A program made the position numbers and the translations under genes. The notes under the pieces were generated by a model that was not told the DNA's origin, made no database searches, and was given only the letters and a program-made list of their open reading frames with translations. This document shows positions 34,092 to 43,615 of a DNA stretch of 45,528 nucleotides, one piece after another. How positions within the stretch are numbered: the first letter of the stretch is position 1; every line of letters starts with the position of its first letter. Origin of the DNA: an uncultured Spartobacteria bacterium (lineage in GTDB: Bacteria > Verrucomicrobiota > Verrucomicrobiia > Chthoniobacterales > Terrimicrobiaceae). The stretch spans positions 1 through 45,528 of the forward strand of contig CALFPA010000054.1 in assembly GCA_937919825.1 (NCBI GenBank), given 5' to 3'.

Positions 34092-34838
34092 TTACTTCGC
34101 CTTGCCTTGGTTGGCGACGGCGTTCATGGCAGCGGCGATGGCTTCCTGGTCGCCGAGGTAGTAGCTCTTGATGGGCTTGAGATTTTCGTCGAGTTCGTAA
34201 ACGAGCGGGATGCCGGTGGGGATATTGAGTTTCAAGACCTGCTCCTCGGTGAGGTTGTCGAGATGTTTGACGAGGGCGCGAAGGGTGTTGCCATGCGCGG
34301 CGATGATGACGCGTTGGCCGGTCTTCACCGTCGGCGCGATTTTTTCATGCCAGAGCGGAAGGAAGCGATCGACGGTGTCTTTGAGACACTCGGTGAGCGG
34401 GAGTTTTTCCTCGGGGATTCCGGCATAACGGGGATCGTGGCCGGGCCAGCGCGCGTCGGATTTTTCCAAAGCTGGTGGCGGGATGTCGTAGCTCCGGCGC
34501 CAGACGAGGACTTGGTCGTCGCCGAATTTCGCGGCGGTCTCGCCTTTGTTGAGGCCTTGGAGCGCGCCGTAGTGGCGTTCGTTCAGGCGCCAGTCTTTTT
34601 CCATGGGAATCCAAAGCTGGTCGAGTTCGGTGAGGACGCCCCAGAGGGTGTTGAGCGCGCGCTTGAGGACCGAGACATAGGCGATGTCGAACGCGAAGCC
34701 TTCCTTCTTGAGGAGTTCGCCGGCGGCCTTGGCCTCGGCGCGGCCTTTGTCGCTGAGCTCGACATCGTGCCAGCCGGTGAAGCGATTTTCTTTGTTCCAG
34801 GTGCTTTCGCCGTGGCGGATGAGAACGAGTTTGTGCAT
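34092..34838 (-). CDS. gpmA: 2,3-bisphosphoglycerate-dependent phosphoglycerate mutase
   Basis: A 248-residue glycolytic enzyme interconverting 3- and 2-phosphoglycerate. The frame is open further upstream to 34916, but the ATG at 34838 gives the family's standard start [18 protein letters not shown], with the phosphorylated histidine His9 in RHG. Other signatures are present: [35 protein letters not shown], and [16 protein letters not shown] with the second catalytic His. It is a single gene facing away from the GT87-like gene; the 147 bases between the two starts hold no clear promoter I can assign. Confidence 0.95.
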   Translation of the reverse strand: MHKLVLIRHGESTWNKENRFTGWHDVELSDKGRAEAKAAGELLKKEGFAFDIAYVSVLKRALNTLWGVLTELDQLWIPMEKDWRLNERHYGALQGLNKGETAAKFGDDQVLVWRRSYDIPPPALEKSDARWPGHDPRYAGIPEEKLPLTECLKDTVDRFLPLWHEKIAPTVKTGQRVIIAAHGNTLRALVKHLDNLTEEQVLKLNIPTGIPLVYELDENLKPIKSYYLGDQEAIAAAMNAVANQGKAK

Positions 34839-34985
34839 GGGTGTTTTGAGATTGAGCGGGGAGCCTAGTGGGATTCCGAGCGTCATGACAAGAATCGGGA
34901 GATTCGGTGCTTTCAAGAAACTCCCGCGCCGCGTTCAATCCGGCGCATGAATTTTTCGAGCTGATGGACGCGTTGGATAGAACTG

Positions 34986-36167
34986 TTGCGCGGTGTGTCC
35001 GAGGCTCGGGCGCTGAGGTTGGCGCTGTTTGTCTGGGTGGTATATGCCGTGATCATCGCAGGGATTGTGGCGGTGCAGCCCGATCGGCGCACGGTCACTC
35101 CCGAGTATCGCGAGGCTTCGGAAAAGTGGTGGGCCTCCCAACCTGATATTTACACAGAGAGAAACGGTTTTCTCTATCTGCCGCAGGCTGCGATTCTTTA
35201 CACGCCTTTTGCTTTGTTGCCGAAGCCAATCGGGGAGCCGTTGTGGCGTCTTGTCATGCTTGCCACCTTGGCGGCGGCTCTTTGGATGGGAGCTAAAAAG
35301 CTCGGAGGGCAAAAATGCGGTCAGTTTTTTTTGATCGCCACGATACTCGTTTTGCCGTCGAGCTTCGCTAGCGCAAGAAATGGACAGGTGAATATGTTGC
35401 TGGCCGCCACCTATCTCTTAGCCGGTTTCAGTATCGCGGCTCGTCATTGGTGGAAAGCGGCGTTGTTTTTTACCATTGCGCTCGCGCTGAAACCGATTTC
35501 CTTGGCGCCAATACTCCTTGCTGCGGTGGCGTTCCCTCATTTGATCCTGCCATTGGCTGTCGGCACGGTGTTGCTCGTGGGCCTGACTTTTGCTCACAGC
35601 GACCCGAGTTATGTCATCCAGCAATATAAGGATTTTTGGGAGTGCTGCGTTTCGAATGGAGGTCGTCCAACGGGACATTCTTGGTGCGACATAGCTGGAA
35701 TGTTTCGAACCTTTGGGTGGCAACCAAGTCATGAGCTGATGTGGGTGACTCGAGCCGTTGCTGCGTTGCTGGCGCTGGGGCTTGCGCTGCGGGCGGCCCG
35801 AAGGCCTGATCCAATCCGGGCCTCATTGAGCGTGATGCTCGTTGGTGGAATCTATCTGATGCTTTTCAACCCACGCACGGAGACAAATTCCTATGTGATC
35901 TTGGCGGCCTTTATTGCCCTGGCGGGGGCCTATGAATTCGTCACCAATCGCTCATCCTTTCGGACTTGGGCGTTTGTGGGACTGGCGATTGTTTTAGGAA
36001 GTGAAAATTATGGGTGGCCGATTTTCCCATTAACAAATTTGTGGCTGAAGGCTCTATGCACCACGTGTCTTTTGGTTTGGTTGGTTCCTTCCATTGTGAG
36101 GGCCCGGAAACCCCAGCCGTTTTTGCCGCCACTAGATGCCGGTTCCGAAAAGCCTGGCATGGCATAG
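34986..36167 (+). CDS. GT87-like multipass membrane glycosyltransferase (DUF2029)
   Basis: About 390 residues with some ten hydrophobic helices, of the GT-C superfamily GT87/DUF2029 type, which use polyprenyl-phosphate sugar donors on the outer face of the cytoplasmic membrane. Family-like features: FLYLPQAAILYTPFALLP in the first periplasmic loop, SFASARNGQVNMLLAATYLL, and KPISLAPILLAAV. No ATG is available before the first helix; the start must be TTG at 34986 or GTG at 34995, and the latter leaves a shorter leader. It is alone on the plus strand, convergent with the MFS gene (2 bases between the ends) and divergent from gpmA. Acceptor and sugar are unknown. Confidence 0.7.
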   Translation: MRGVSEARALRLALFVWVVYAVIIAGIVAVQPDRRTVTPEYREASEKWWASQPDIYTERNGFLYLPQAAILYTPFALLPKPIGEPLWRLVMLATLAAALWMGAKKLGGQKCGQFFLIATILVLPSSFASARNGQVNMLLAATYLLAGFSIAARHWWKAALFFTIALALKPISLAPILLAAVAFPHLILPLAVGTVLLVGLTFAHSDPSYVIQQYKDFWECCVSNGGRPTGHSWCDIAGMFRTFGWQPSHELMWVTRAVAALLALGLALRAARRPDPIRASLSVMLVGGIYLMLFNPRTETNSYVILAAFIALAGAYEFVTNRSSFRTWAFVGLAIVLGSENYGWPIFPLTNLWLKALCTTCLLVWLVPSIVRARKPQPFLPPLDAGSEKPGMA

Positions 36168-36169
36168 AG

Positions 36170-37516
36170 CTAACGGGAGCGGGGTCGCTTTTTCAAAAGC
36201 TCGGCGGCTTGTGAAGCCATGATTCGCAGGAGCGAGCGGAGGGCGGCGGGGAGCGAGGTGTGGCGGTTGCGGTTGGGTTCGCGGATCGTGTAGAGGAGAA
36301 GCATGCCGAGGAGGGTGGCGGCGGCTTTGAGGAAAAAGCCGAAATGATAGACCGCGATTCCGAGGCCGCGCTGGACGAGGAATTCCTCGAGGAGCGCACC
36401 GGCGAGGATCGGGGCCACTCCCATCGCGGTGGAGGTGATCCCGAGATAAATGCTGATCGCGGCCATGCTGCTTTTTTTTGGAACCAGATTGAGTAGGAGG
36501 TTGAAGGAGCTCAGGAAGAAGGCGACCGAGAAGAATCCACCCCACAGGAACATCGGGTAAAGGAGCCAGGAATTTCCGGGAGTCAGCACCGCCCACATGA
36601 CATTCGAGGATTCCCAGACGAGCATTCCGAAAACGAGCACTGGGATGTTCCCGGCGCGGTCGGCCACGCGGCCCCAAAATATCCAACCCGCGACGGCGCT
36701 GACTGTGGAAAGGGCTGTGAGCAACGCGAAGACATCGGGGCCAAGGCCCAATTCCTCGAAACAAAATACCGGGCCGAACGGGCTGCTGAAGCCCATCCAA
36801 AAATTCGTCCACGCCGAGAAGAGGATGAAAACCGGGAGGCCAGGGGATTGGAGGCATTCCCGGATGGCTGCGCCGAAGCCGGGGGATTCGATGGCGGCGG
36901 TGGGGCGTGGGGCGTGAATGGTGTGGAGGGTCAACAAGCCGAAGAAGCGCGAGGTGGCCGCGAAACCGAGAATCAAAACAAATGGCCAGATCGAGTTCGG
37001 GAGGAGTTTAAAAACAAGCATCACGAACCCGAGAAAAATCAGTGTGCCGACTGCGATAACCGAGTTGCGCCGGCCCAGATAGCCGCCGCGCAACCTGCCG
37101 GGAATCCAATCGCAAATCCATGCGATCCAACCCACCGAACTGAACGCTCCGCTCAGGCTCACAAGGGTGAAGAACACGGTGAAAATCACGGCCACGAGCG
37201 TGCCGCCGGTTTGCGGAAGGAAGGGAAGCGAGGCGACCAGTCCAAACCAGAACAGCAGATTGATCCAAGCCATCACGAGCGTGAGGCGCTTCGGGGAGGC
37301 GCGGCCGGTGAGAAGAGGTAGCGCCAGCGTTTGCGCGGCGTTTGCCAGAAACGGGAGCGAGACGAGAAACCCGTAAACTGCTTTTTCCAAACCGAACCAC
37401 TGCGTGAGCAGCGCGGAGAGCACGAATGCACCCGGCATGGCAACAACGCTGTAGGGGGTGGTAAAAATTCCTTCCGCAATTCCCCTGCGGAGATTTTGCC
37501 GCGTGCTGATCCTCAC
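36170..37516 (-). CDS. MFS transporter
   Basis: About 448 residues with twelve predicted membrane helices of the major facilitator type. Recognisable parts are GIFTTPYSVVAMPGAFVLSA near the start, LTGRASPKRLTLVMAWINLL between helices 2 and 4, and a second half with WIFWGRVADRAGNIPVLVFG, the position of the second MFS A-like loop. The frame is open to a TTG at 37597, but the GTG at 37516 falls just after the upstream gene's stop (37536) and avoids a 62-base overlap, so it is preferred; GAGGA lies immediately before it. The C-terminus is basic (LLKKRPRSR). As last gene of the second sugar locus it is probably a sugar or oligosaccharide carrier; substrate unknown. Confidence 0.8.
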   Translation of the reverse strand: MRISTRQNLRRGIAEGIFTTPYSVVAMPGAFVLSALLTQWFGLEKAVYGFLVSLPFLANAAQTLALPLLTGRASPKRLTLVMAWINLLFWFGLVASLPFLPQTGGTLVAVIFTVFFTLVSLSGAFSSVGWIAWICDWIPGRLRGGYLGRRNSVIAVGTLIFLGFVMLVFKLLPNSIWPFVLILGFAATSRFFGLLTLHTIHAPRPTAAIESPGFGAAIRECLQSPGLPVFILFSAWTNFWMGFSSPFGPVFCFEELGLGPDVFALLTALSTVSAVAGWIFWGRVADRAGNIPVLVFGMLVWESSNVMWAVLTPGNSWLLYPMFLWGGFFSVAFFLSSFNLLLNLVPKKSSMAAISIYLGITSTAMGVAPILAGALLEEFLVQRGLGIAVYHFGFFLKAAATLLGMLLLYTIREPNRNRHTSLPAALRSLLRIMASQAAELLKKRPRSR

Positions 37517-37535
37517 TCCTCGATTTCCGGAAAGC

Positions 37536-39317
37536 TCAATCGACCTCCTCAAACTCGATCGTGGTAAATTTTCCCATGTGGATGACGGCCGTTTCAAGCA
37601 TTCCGTTTTTCACGGTTTCTATCTTGGATTTCATTTTCACTCGGCGGAGGTCCGCGCCGTTTTTACGGCTGATATCCTTTGTAACAATGGTGGCGCGGTA
37701 ACGGGTGCCGTCGGGGAAACCTTCTCCCCGAAAATCGCGCCTTGAGTGCGCGTTGTTGTAGATTTTGCCGGTTTGAATGGTGGATGGAATCGCGACTTTG
37801 ACCCACGCCTTGCCGTTGGCTCCCTCAGAATAGATGAGAATAGTGAATTTGCGTTTCGTCCGGTTCCAAGAGGAGATTTTAAATTGTTCCTTTCCGGTCC
37901 AACCGATGCCCTCGACCTTGATGTCGTTGCCCCGCTCGCCGGCGATGGCGTGGCGGATCACTTCGTGGGTGGATCCCCCGATTTGGGAATACCATTTCCA
38001 GATGTAGTAATGGAGATGGTTCGGGTCGCGTGGATTCGCGTAGTCGCGGGCATTAAAAGGTTCGGGCGCCTTGAGGAGTTCGATGGCGCCGTCTTTTTCG
38101 ACGATGTCGAGTTTGGTGGCGAGGATGGCGGATTCGCCGTCGGAGGCTTCGAGGACTTTGCGTGGGTTGATCGAGGCTACGAGGCCATCGTGGTCGCGGC
38201 GTTTGGTGAGCCCCATCGACCACCCGCTGGCATTGTCGGACCACGGAAGGTTGATGGTGTTGAGACCTCGTTCGAGGCAACGCCCGAGGATGGTGACGGT
38301 CTTATCGTAGGCGTCGAGTTCGTTGATTAGGCGGTCGCCGTTGACATCCGCAGCGTTTCCGGAGCTGTCCCAAACGATCCAAGATTCGGAGGACAGCACG
38401 CCTTTGTCGGCGTGGCCGTGTTTGGCGAGTTTCGCGCGGACGAGATCGTAATGATCCCAGACTGCTTTGATGATTTTTCCGTCCATCATGCCGTAGCCGT
38501 TGAGGTGGTCGGAGACATTGAGGTTGAGCGAATCAACGAGGGGCATGAGTTCGGCATTCGAGGCGAGGCGTTCGTAGAAATCCTCGAGGGCGACGGCTCC
38601 TACGCCTTTGAGCCCATCCAGTTTGGGGCACGCTTCGCAGGGCGAGGTTCCGCCAGGGGAAATCAGGACGGGCTGGGCCGGATGTTCGTTGTAGATGGAC
38701 CGGATCGCCTTGGCTCCGGGGATGAACATTTCGGAGATGAGGAAGTCGATGTTGCCGTCTTCCATCATGCTCTTGAGGTTCGCCTCGTGGTGGAGTTGGT
38801 AGGATCCGACGCGGCCTTTGAAATGTCTGGCCATACGGGTGACAAATTTTTTGTATTCGCCGTGTTTAGGTTTCCATGGCCCCGCTTTTCCGCTCTGTGA
38901 GGCCCAGTCCGGGCAATGCCAGAAGACGAGTTCGACTTGCAGGCCGCGCTTCACGCATTGATCCACAGCGCGGTCGATGGATTGCAGGTAGGAAGACATG
39001 TGCCGGTCGTAGTCGGTATTTTCCGGCGCAGGTTCGGCTTGGGCCCAGCTCACCCAAAACTGGGCATAACTGCTATCGCGCGCGATAACGGGGCGTCGGG
39101 CGTCGTAGGCGTCGCTGCCGGCAAGGCCGAACGGTTGCCAGCGCACTCCAACTAGCATGTGGTCGTTCGTCCATTCGTATCGGGCAGGTTTCCGCAGAGG
39201 CTCCCCGATTTGCGCGGGCTGCGTCTCGCCGGGCTCTAGAACCTGCTTGGGAGCGCAGGAGGCGAGCAATAGCAAAAGGGCGAGTGCCGGGGACCCCCAG
39301 TAGAGAAAACCTTTCAT
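37536..39317 (-). CDS. Lipoprotein with GH-A clan (GH39/GH5-like) glycosidase fold
   Basis: A 593-residue lipoprotein. The frame runs to 39356, but the ATG at 39317 gives a clean type II signal (MKGFLYWGSPALALLLLLAS, lipobox LLASC) and starts 7 bases after the symporter stop. The mature protein looks like a TIM-barrel glycosidase of clan GH-A: FWVSWAQAEPAPENTDYDRH, LVFWHCPDWASQSG, YQLHHEANL with Glu near residue 178 where the acid/base is expected, and VLSSESWIVWD with Glu near 311 as candidate nucleophile. The acid/base is in HHEAN rather than the usual N-E. An EF-hand-like loop DVNGDRLINELD follows at about 322. A C-terminal beta domain (FTILIYSEGANGKAWVKVAI) completes it. Function as a glycosidase at the outer membrane or periplasm is likely; specificity is unknown. 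Confidence 0.65.
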   Translation of the reverse strand: MKGFLYWGSPALALLLLLASCAPKQVLEPGETQPAQIGEPLRKPARYEWTNDHMLVGVRWQPFGLAGSDAYDARRPVIARDSSYAQFWVSWAQAEPAPENTDYDRHMSSYLQSIDRAVDQCVKRGLQVELVFWHCPDWASQSGKAGPWKPKHGEYKKFVTRMARHFKGRVGSYQLHHEANLKSMMEDGNIDFLISEMFIPGAKAIRSIYNEHPAQPVLISPGGTSPCEACPKLDGLKGVGAVALEDFYERLASNAELMPLVDSLNLNVSDHLNGYGMMDGKIIKAVWDHYDLVRAKLAKHGHADKGVLSSESWIVWDSSGNAADVNGDRLINELDAYDKTVTILGRCLERGLNTINLPWSDNASGWSMGLTKRRDHDGLVASINPRKVLEASDGESAILATKLDIVEKDGAIELLKAPEPFNARDYANPRDPNHLHYYIWKWYSQIGGSTHEVIRHAIAGERGNDIKVEGIGWTGKEQFKISSWNRTKRKFTILIYSEGANGKAWVKVAIPSTIQTGKIYNNAHSRRDFRGEGFPDGTRYRATIVTKDISRKNGADLRRVKMKSKIETVKNGMLETAVIHMGKFTTIEFEEVD

Positions 39318-39324
39318 GGCGGGC

Positions 39325-41145
39325 TCAGGGATGTTTGCCGTAGGCTTTGAGCTCATGCTCGTAGTCCTGCTTGAAGCGCAGGAGGGTCCACACCAGCGTG
39401 ATGACGGATAAGGCGAGACACGCCAAGCCGAGCCAGGTTTTGCCGATGATGAGTTCCCCGATGCCGTAGATCAGGGCCATGACCATGACCATGCCGATAA
39501 CCCACGAGACCATCGTGCGGCCGAAGCTTTCCACGGGGTCGTAGGGTTGGCCGAGTTCGCGGATCACGGGCTTCCAACCCATCGGGAAAGGCCGTGCCAT
39601 GAGGAGGAATTTTTTTAATCCCTCCATCGGTTCCGGCGGCGTGAGCATGGTGACGATGAAAACGGCGACGGTGACGGTGACGAGCGCGAAGAGCATCCGC
39701 GCTCCGGTGAGCGAGGCGGCGGTGGAAAAGACCACGCCGTCCGGAAGGTTGAGCAGCGCTGCCATGGGGGCATCGAAGATTTTAAAGACCAGCATTCCGA
39801 AAAGAACGAACCAACCGACCAAGAAGCCAGCCATGGCGCCGTAGCGGTTGAGGCGCCACCAGAACCATTGGGCAAAGGCGATGATGATGCCGCCGGCCCC
39901 GAGAACATAGGCGAGGGAGAGGAGTTGGAGGATCGAGTCGGCTTTGAGCGAGATGTAGGCCCCGGCTGCGGCGATGAGCACGGTGGCGAATCGACCCATC
40001 ACGACATAAGTGCCCTCGGAGGCGTCCTTGTTGATGAAGCGGCGGAATACATCGTTCATCAAATAGGACGAGCCCCAGTTGAACAGCGTAGTGATCGTGG
40101 AAATGAAGGCCGCCAGTAGCGCGGCGACCAGAATGCCACGAAGACCAATGGGCAGAATCATCATCACCATTTTCGGATAGGCGCTGCCTTGCTCGGCATC
40201 GGGGATGTGGGGAATCAGGATCAACGAGCAGAGGGCCACGACGATCCATGGCCAGGGCATGAGCGCGTAGTAGCAGACGGTGTGGAGGAGTTGGGCGCCG
40301 CTCGCGTGGTTGGAGTTTTTACAAGCGAGGAGGCGCTGGGCGTTGTAGCCGCCGCCAATCGCGATGCTGATTCCGAGCAACACGAAGGTCACGAGGTCCC
40401 AGATCGGCAGTTGGCCGGGCTCGGAGCCGATGGCCGGAATGAGATCGAGGTTGTTGCCCGACCAATGGCTGAGGGCGTGGAGTTTCTCCACCATGACGGC
40501 CGGGCCGCCCACGGCGATAACGGACATCACCGCGAGGAGAACGGTGCCAAAGACAGCAAAAATGAGCTGGAAAAAGTCGGCGTAGACCACACCGGAGAGC
40601 CCGCCGAAGGTCGAAACAATGATGGCCAAAATGACCACACCGATCGTGACATAGATTCGCATCTCTGGAGGAAACCCGAGCGCCTCGCGCGAGATGGTTT
40701 CCATCGCCTTGATGACCCAACCGCAAGTCAGCGGGCACATCACGAGCGCGCCGAATGCGCCGCCAAAGCCCCGCAGGAAGCTGGCAAATCCTCCCCCGAA
40801 GCGGGCCTCGACCAGCTCGACATCGGTGAGGAACGCCATGCGGCGCCAGCGGCGGCCGAAATAAACCGCCGTGAGAACCGCCCCGGTGAAGGGCAGGCAA
40901 AATTGCCACACGAAATGGATGCCGTGCTCGCGGATCAGCGCGGTGACCCAGATCGGCGTGTCCGCCGCGAAGCTCGTGGCCGTGAGCGAGGCGCCCGCCG
41001 CGAACCACGGGAGCGAGCGACCCGAAACGAAGAACGACTCCATGTTCTTTCCGCCGGATTTGGTGAAATAGACCGAGATTCCGACGCTGGCCAACAGCAT
41101 GAGGACGATGGCCGTGTAATCGAGCCAGTGAAGGGTATAATCCAT
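39325..41145 (-). CDS. Sodium:solute symporter family (SSS) transporter
   Basis: A 606-residue cytoplasmic-membrane protein with about 13-14 hydrophobic helices, of the SSS/SLC5-like family that couples sodium to uptake of sugars and other solutes. The N-terminal pattern is typical: MDYTLHWLDYTAIVLMLLAS, then FFVSGRSLPWFAAGASLTAT and SFAADTP, the conserved region around helix 2. WRRMAFLTDVELVEARFG and GFGGAFGALVMCPLTCGWVI follow, and AAFISTITTLFNWGSSYLMN contains the Ser/Thr positions expected for the second sodium site. The gene lies between the GH95 fucosidase (with a hairpin in the 67-base gap) and the lipoprotein glycosidase, so the likely substrate is a mono- or oligosaccharide released by them. 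Confidence 0.9.
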   Translation of the reverse strand: MDYTLHWLDYTAIVLMLLASVGISVYFTKSGGKNMESFFVSGRSLPWFAAGASLTATSFAADTPIWVTALIREHGIHFVWQFCLPFTGAVLTAVYFGRRWRRMAFLTDVELVEARFGGGFASFLRGFGGAFGALVMCPLTCGWVIKAMETISREALGFPPEMRIYVTIGVVILAIIVSTFGGLSGVVYADFFQLIFAVFGTVLLAVMSVIAVGGPAVMVEKLHALSHWSGNNLDLIPAIGSEPGQLPIWDLVTFVLLGISIAIGGGYNAQRLLACKNSNHASGAQLLHTVCYYALMPWPWIVVALCSLILIPHIPDAEQGSAYPKMVMMILPIGLRGILVAALLAAFISTITTLFNWGSSYLMNDVFRRFINKDASEGTYVVMGRFATVLIAAAGAYISLKADSILQLLSLAYVLGAGGIIIAFAQWFWWRLNRYGAMAGFLVGWFVLFGMLVFKIFDAPMAALLNLPDGVVFSTAASLTGARMLFALVTVTVAVFIVTMLTPPEPMEGLKKFLLMARPFPMGWKPVIRELGQPYDPVESFGRTMVSWVIGMVMVMALIYGIGELIIGKTWLGLACLALSVITLVWTLLRFKQDYEHELKAYGKHP

Positions 41146-41180
41146 AAGGTGCAGGGGTGGGGTGTTGAGTCCGAGGAGCT

Positions 41181-41200
41181 AAGCCCCGTTGCCGGGGCTT
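41181..41200. terminator. Perfect 8-bp hairpin between GH95 and symporter genes
   Basis: AAGCCCCG (41181-41188) and CGGGGCTT (41193-41200) form a perfect stem with a TTGC loop. On the minus strand, in the direction of transcription, no T-run follows, so a full intrinsic terminator is unlikely; a partial terminator or an mRNA processing and stability element that sets different levels for the two genes is more plausible. Confidence 0.45.
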
Positions 41201-41212
41201 GGCAATTCGGTT

Positions 41213-43591
41213 TTAGATCGATGCCGCGAAGCCGGATTCGTGAAAAACGCCTTCGAGTTTGTGGACCGCACCCTCGGCCGTTTCGACGGTCTCGGTCGGG
41301 AGTTCCAGGCTTTTGCCCCGATCGTTGCCAAAGAGGACTCGGCGTTTTTCCCCGGTGAAACGGGCGCGCCACCAGCCTTCGGTGCGATCCCATTCGAGGT
41401 CGAGAACTCCACCGCCGCGCAGGCGCATTCCTTTGAGGCTGCCGTGACGCCAACTCCAAGGAAGCGCCGGGAGCAAGCGGAGCGTGCCGGGTGTCGAAAG
41501 CGCGAGCATTTCGTAAACGGCCGAGGTGATGCCGTTATTGGCCTCGGTCTGGACGAGAGGGCGCGGGCCCTTGCGGTAGTCCATCGTGATGCCCATGTCG
41601 CGAAGGTCGTTGTGGGCGGTGAAGAGGTTCACGCCGACGACGGAGCGGCAGAGGAGTTGCAGGGATTGCAGGGCGCGGCCGGGCTTGCCAAGGCGCGAGT
41701 AAATGTGCGCCATGTGCGAGAGCGACCAACCGGTTTGGTCCACCAAGCCGACGACAAGGCGTTTCTCCACCGCAACGCGGCAGGCCTCGAAAAGCTCGGT
41801 GTTGTCGGGAGTGATCTCGAAGCCGGGGAAGAGCGGGTAGAGGTGTGAGAGGTGGCGGTGGTGGTAGTTGTCCTTCTGGCGGGGGTCCACCCATTCGGCG
41901 ATCGCGCCGTCCTCGTTGATGCGGTAGGGCGGGAGCTTTTGGAGCATGCCCTGCCAGCGCTTGGTGTCCTCGCTGTCGCCGCCTTCGACGAGGCGCACGG
42001 CTTCGATGAGGTTGCCTAGCAATTCGCGCACGAGGGCGAAATCCATCGTGGCGTCCACGCAGATGCGGGCCGGGTGGCCTTTCGCGGTGACATGGCCAAG
42101 CGGGTGGTTCTCCGGCGAGTTGCCGGGGTAGCTGTGGAGGAGACCATCTTTGCCTTCCAAGAGAAAATCTTCGTAGAACCAAGCGACCTCGCGCATGAAC
42201 GGGATGGCGCGCTTGGCAAGGAATTCGCGGTCGCCGGTGTGGAGCCAGTAATCAAAATAAACCTGCGCGAGCCAGGCGCCGCTGCCGGTCCAGAACTGCA
42301 CATGCGCCTGGAGATTCTTTTTCAAGCCGCACTCGGGCGACATGTAGAGCGGGGGCAGGATGCCACGGCAGGCGAACATGTTTTTCGCGTTCGTGCGGAA
42401 GTCGTCCATGCGCTCTTCGAGTAAATCGAAAACGCCCTCGACGCATTCGGGCAACCCGCCCGGCAAAGCTGGCCAAATAGCCATCTGGAGGTTTTCGTTG
42501 AAGAAAAAAGTGCACCACCACGGCGGGAGGTAGTTGCCATTCCAAATGCCTTGGAGGTTCGGCGGCAGGGTGCCTTTGTTCGCGGAGGAAATGAGAAGGT
42601 AGCGGCCGAAATTCGCCAGGCGCGCGAGCAGCGCGTCGGGCACATCGCCGCGGTAGGCTTTCATCAAAAGCTCGTCGTTCGAGAGTTCTGAGCATTCCAC
42701 ATCGAGGTCGAGCACGCAGCGGCCGTAGCGCTCACTGTGAATCGCCTCGTGGCGGGCTTGCAGGTCGGTGCGGGCGACGAGTTCGGCGAGTCTTTCGGTC
42801 TCGGCTTTCAACTGCTCGGGGGTCGGAGAGATGAGCATGTTGGCGACGATGCGGCAGCCGGGCTTGGGAGTGACGCGAACGGTGTGGCCGCCGATGCGTG
42901 AACTTTCCAAATCCCCCCAGTGGGCGACCACGGTGCAGGACACTTCATCGGGACCATCGAAGCGCGAAGCGAGCCAATTGGGGCCGAAGGTCGTCGTCTG
43001 GCGGATGTTCAAAGGCTGTTGGCGGTCGGTGTGGTCGATGGCCTCGGCGAGGTCTTGGGGGGTGAACCACAGCATCATCTCGGCGGGCGCCCCGCCTTCC
43101 TCGCAGGGGTTGAGGACAAAGCAGGCATCGGCGGAGGAGACAAACGCGGTGCGCTGAAAGTGATGGTTGTCGAGTTGCCAATCCACGCCGGCGACGCCTT
43201 TGGAAAAATCGAGCCAGCGGCGGTAGTTGCGGAACGCTCCGGGAATCTCGCGGCGGATATTTAGGACAGGGCCGGGGATGTAGTGCGCGCTGTCGGCGAT
43301 GTAGCCGAGTTCGCGCCAAGCTTGGCGGTAGACATCATTCGCGGTGGCGAAATCGCCGGCCTCGAGCAGGCGGCGGACCTCGGCGAGAAGGTGGGAGCTT
43401 TCGGGGAGTTGTGGCGAGCTGGCTCCGCCAAAGTAGCGCTCGTGGTTGAAAAGAATCCGCTCGTGGGCGAGTCCCCCGAATTGCATCGCGCCGAGGGTTC
43501 CGTTGCCGAGTGGTGAGGCGTCCCGCCAGTCGAATGCCGCGCTCTCCATCCACGAGGAGTGGATGCCTTTATATGCCTTTCTTGGAGTCAT
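41213..43591 (-). CDS. GH95 alpha-L-fucosidase family protein (no signal peptide)
   Basis: A 792-residue GH95-type enzyme, family members of which hydrolyse alpha-1,2-linked L-fucose or L-galactose. The N-terminal domain has FDWRDASPLGNGTLGAMQFG and ERILFNHERYFGG. The (alpha/alpha)6 domain has LPPNLQGIWNGNYLPPWW, FFNENLQMAIWPALPGG with the paired Asn (N365, N367), GAIAEWVDP with Glu566 as candidate general acid, and YHHRHLSHLYPLFPGF. C-terminal TEANNGITSAVYEML and LRLLPALPWSW are also typical. The NENLQMAIW segment differs from the more common NINLQMNYW. There is no signal peptide at MTPRKAYKGIHSSWMESAAF, unlike most enzymes in the first locus, so it may act in the cytosol on imported oligosaccharides. 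It begins 24 bases after the sulfatase stop. Confidence 0.88.
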   Translation of the reverse strand: MTPRKAYKGIHSSWMESAAFDWRDASPLGNGTLGAMQFGGLAHERILFNHERYFGGASSPQLPESSHLLAEVRRLLEAGDFATANDVYRQAWRELGYIADSAHYIPGPVLNIRREIPGAFRNYRRWLDFSKGVAGVDWQLDNHHFQRTAFVSSADACFVLNPCEEGGAPAEMMLWFTPQDLAEAIDHTDRQQPLNIRQTTTFGPNWLASRFDGPDEVSCTVVAHWGDLESSRIGGHTVRVTPKPGCRIVANMLISPTPEQLKAETERLAELVARTDLQARHEAIHSERYGRCVLDLDVECSELSNDELLMKAYRGDVPDALLARLANFGRYLLISSANKGTLPPNLQGIWNGNYLPPWWCTFFFNENLQMAIWPALPGGLPECVEGVFDLLEERMDDFRTNAKNMFACRGILPPLYMSPECGLKKNLQAHVQFWTGSGAWLAQVYFDYWLHTGDREFLAKRAIPFMREVAWFYEDFLLEGKDGLLHSYPGNSPENHPLGHVTAKGHPARICVDATMDFALVRELLGNLIEAVRLVEGGDSEDTKRWQGMLQKLPPYRINEDGAIAEWVDPRQKDNYHHRHLSHLYPLFPGFEITPDNTELFEACRVAVEKRLVVGLVDQTGWSLSHMAHIYSRLGKPGRALQSLQLLCRSVVGVNLFTAHNDLRDMGITMDYRKGPRPLVQTEANNGITSAVYEMLALSTPGTLRLLPALPWSWRHGSLKGMRLRGGGVLDLEWDRTEGWWRARFTGEKRRVLFGNDRGKSLELPTETVETAEGAVHKLEGVFHESGFAASI

Positions 43592-43615
43592 GTTTGATTT
43601 TGGAAAAGTGGGGTT

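Noticed and set aside
34839-34916. 26-codon N-terminal extension of gpmA
   Set aside because: The family start [12 protein letters not shown] at 34838 is clear and gives the standard length.
37517-37597. 27-codon N-terminal extension of the MFS gene from a TTG
   Set aside because: It would overlap the upstream gene by 62 bases and shows no membrane or family sequence.
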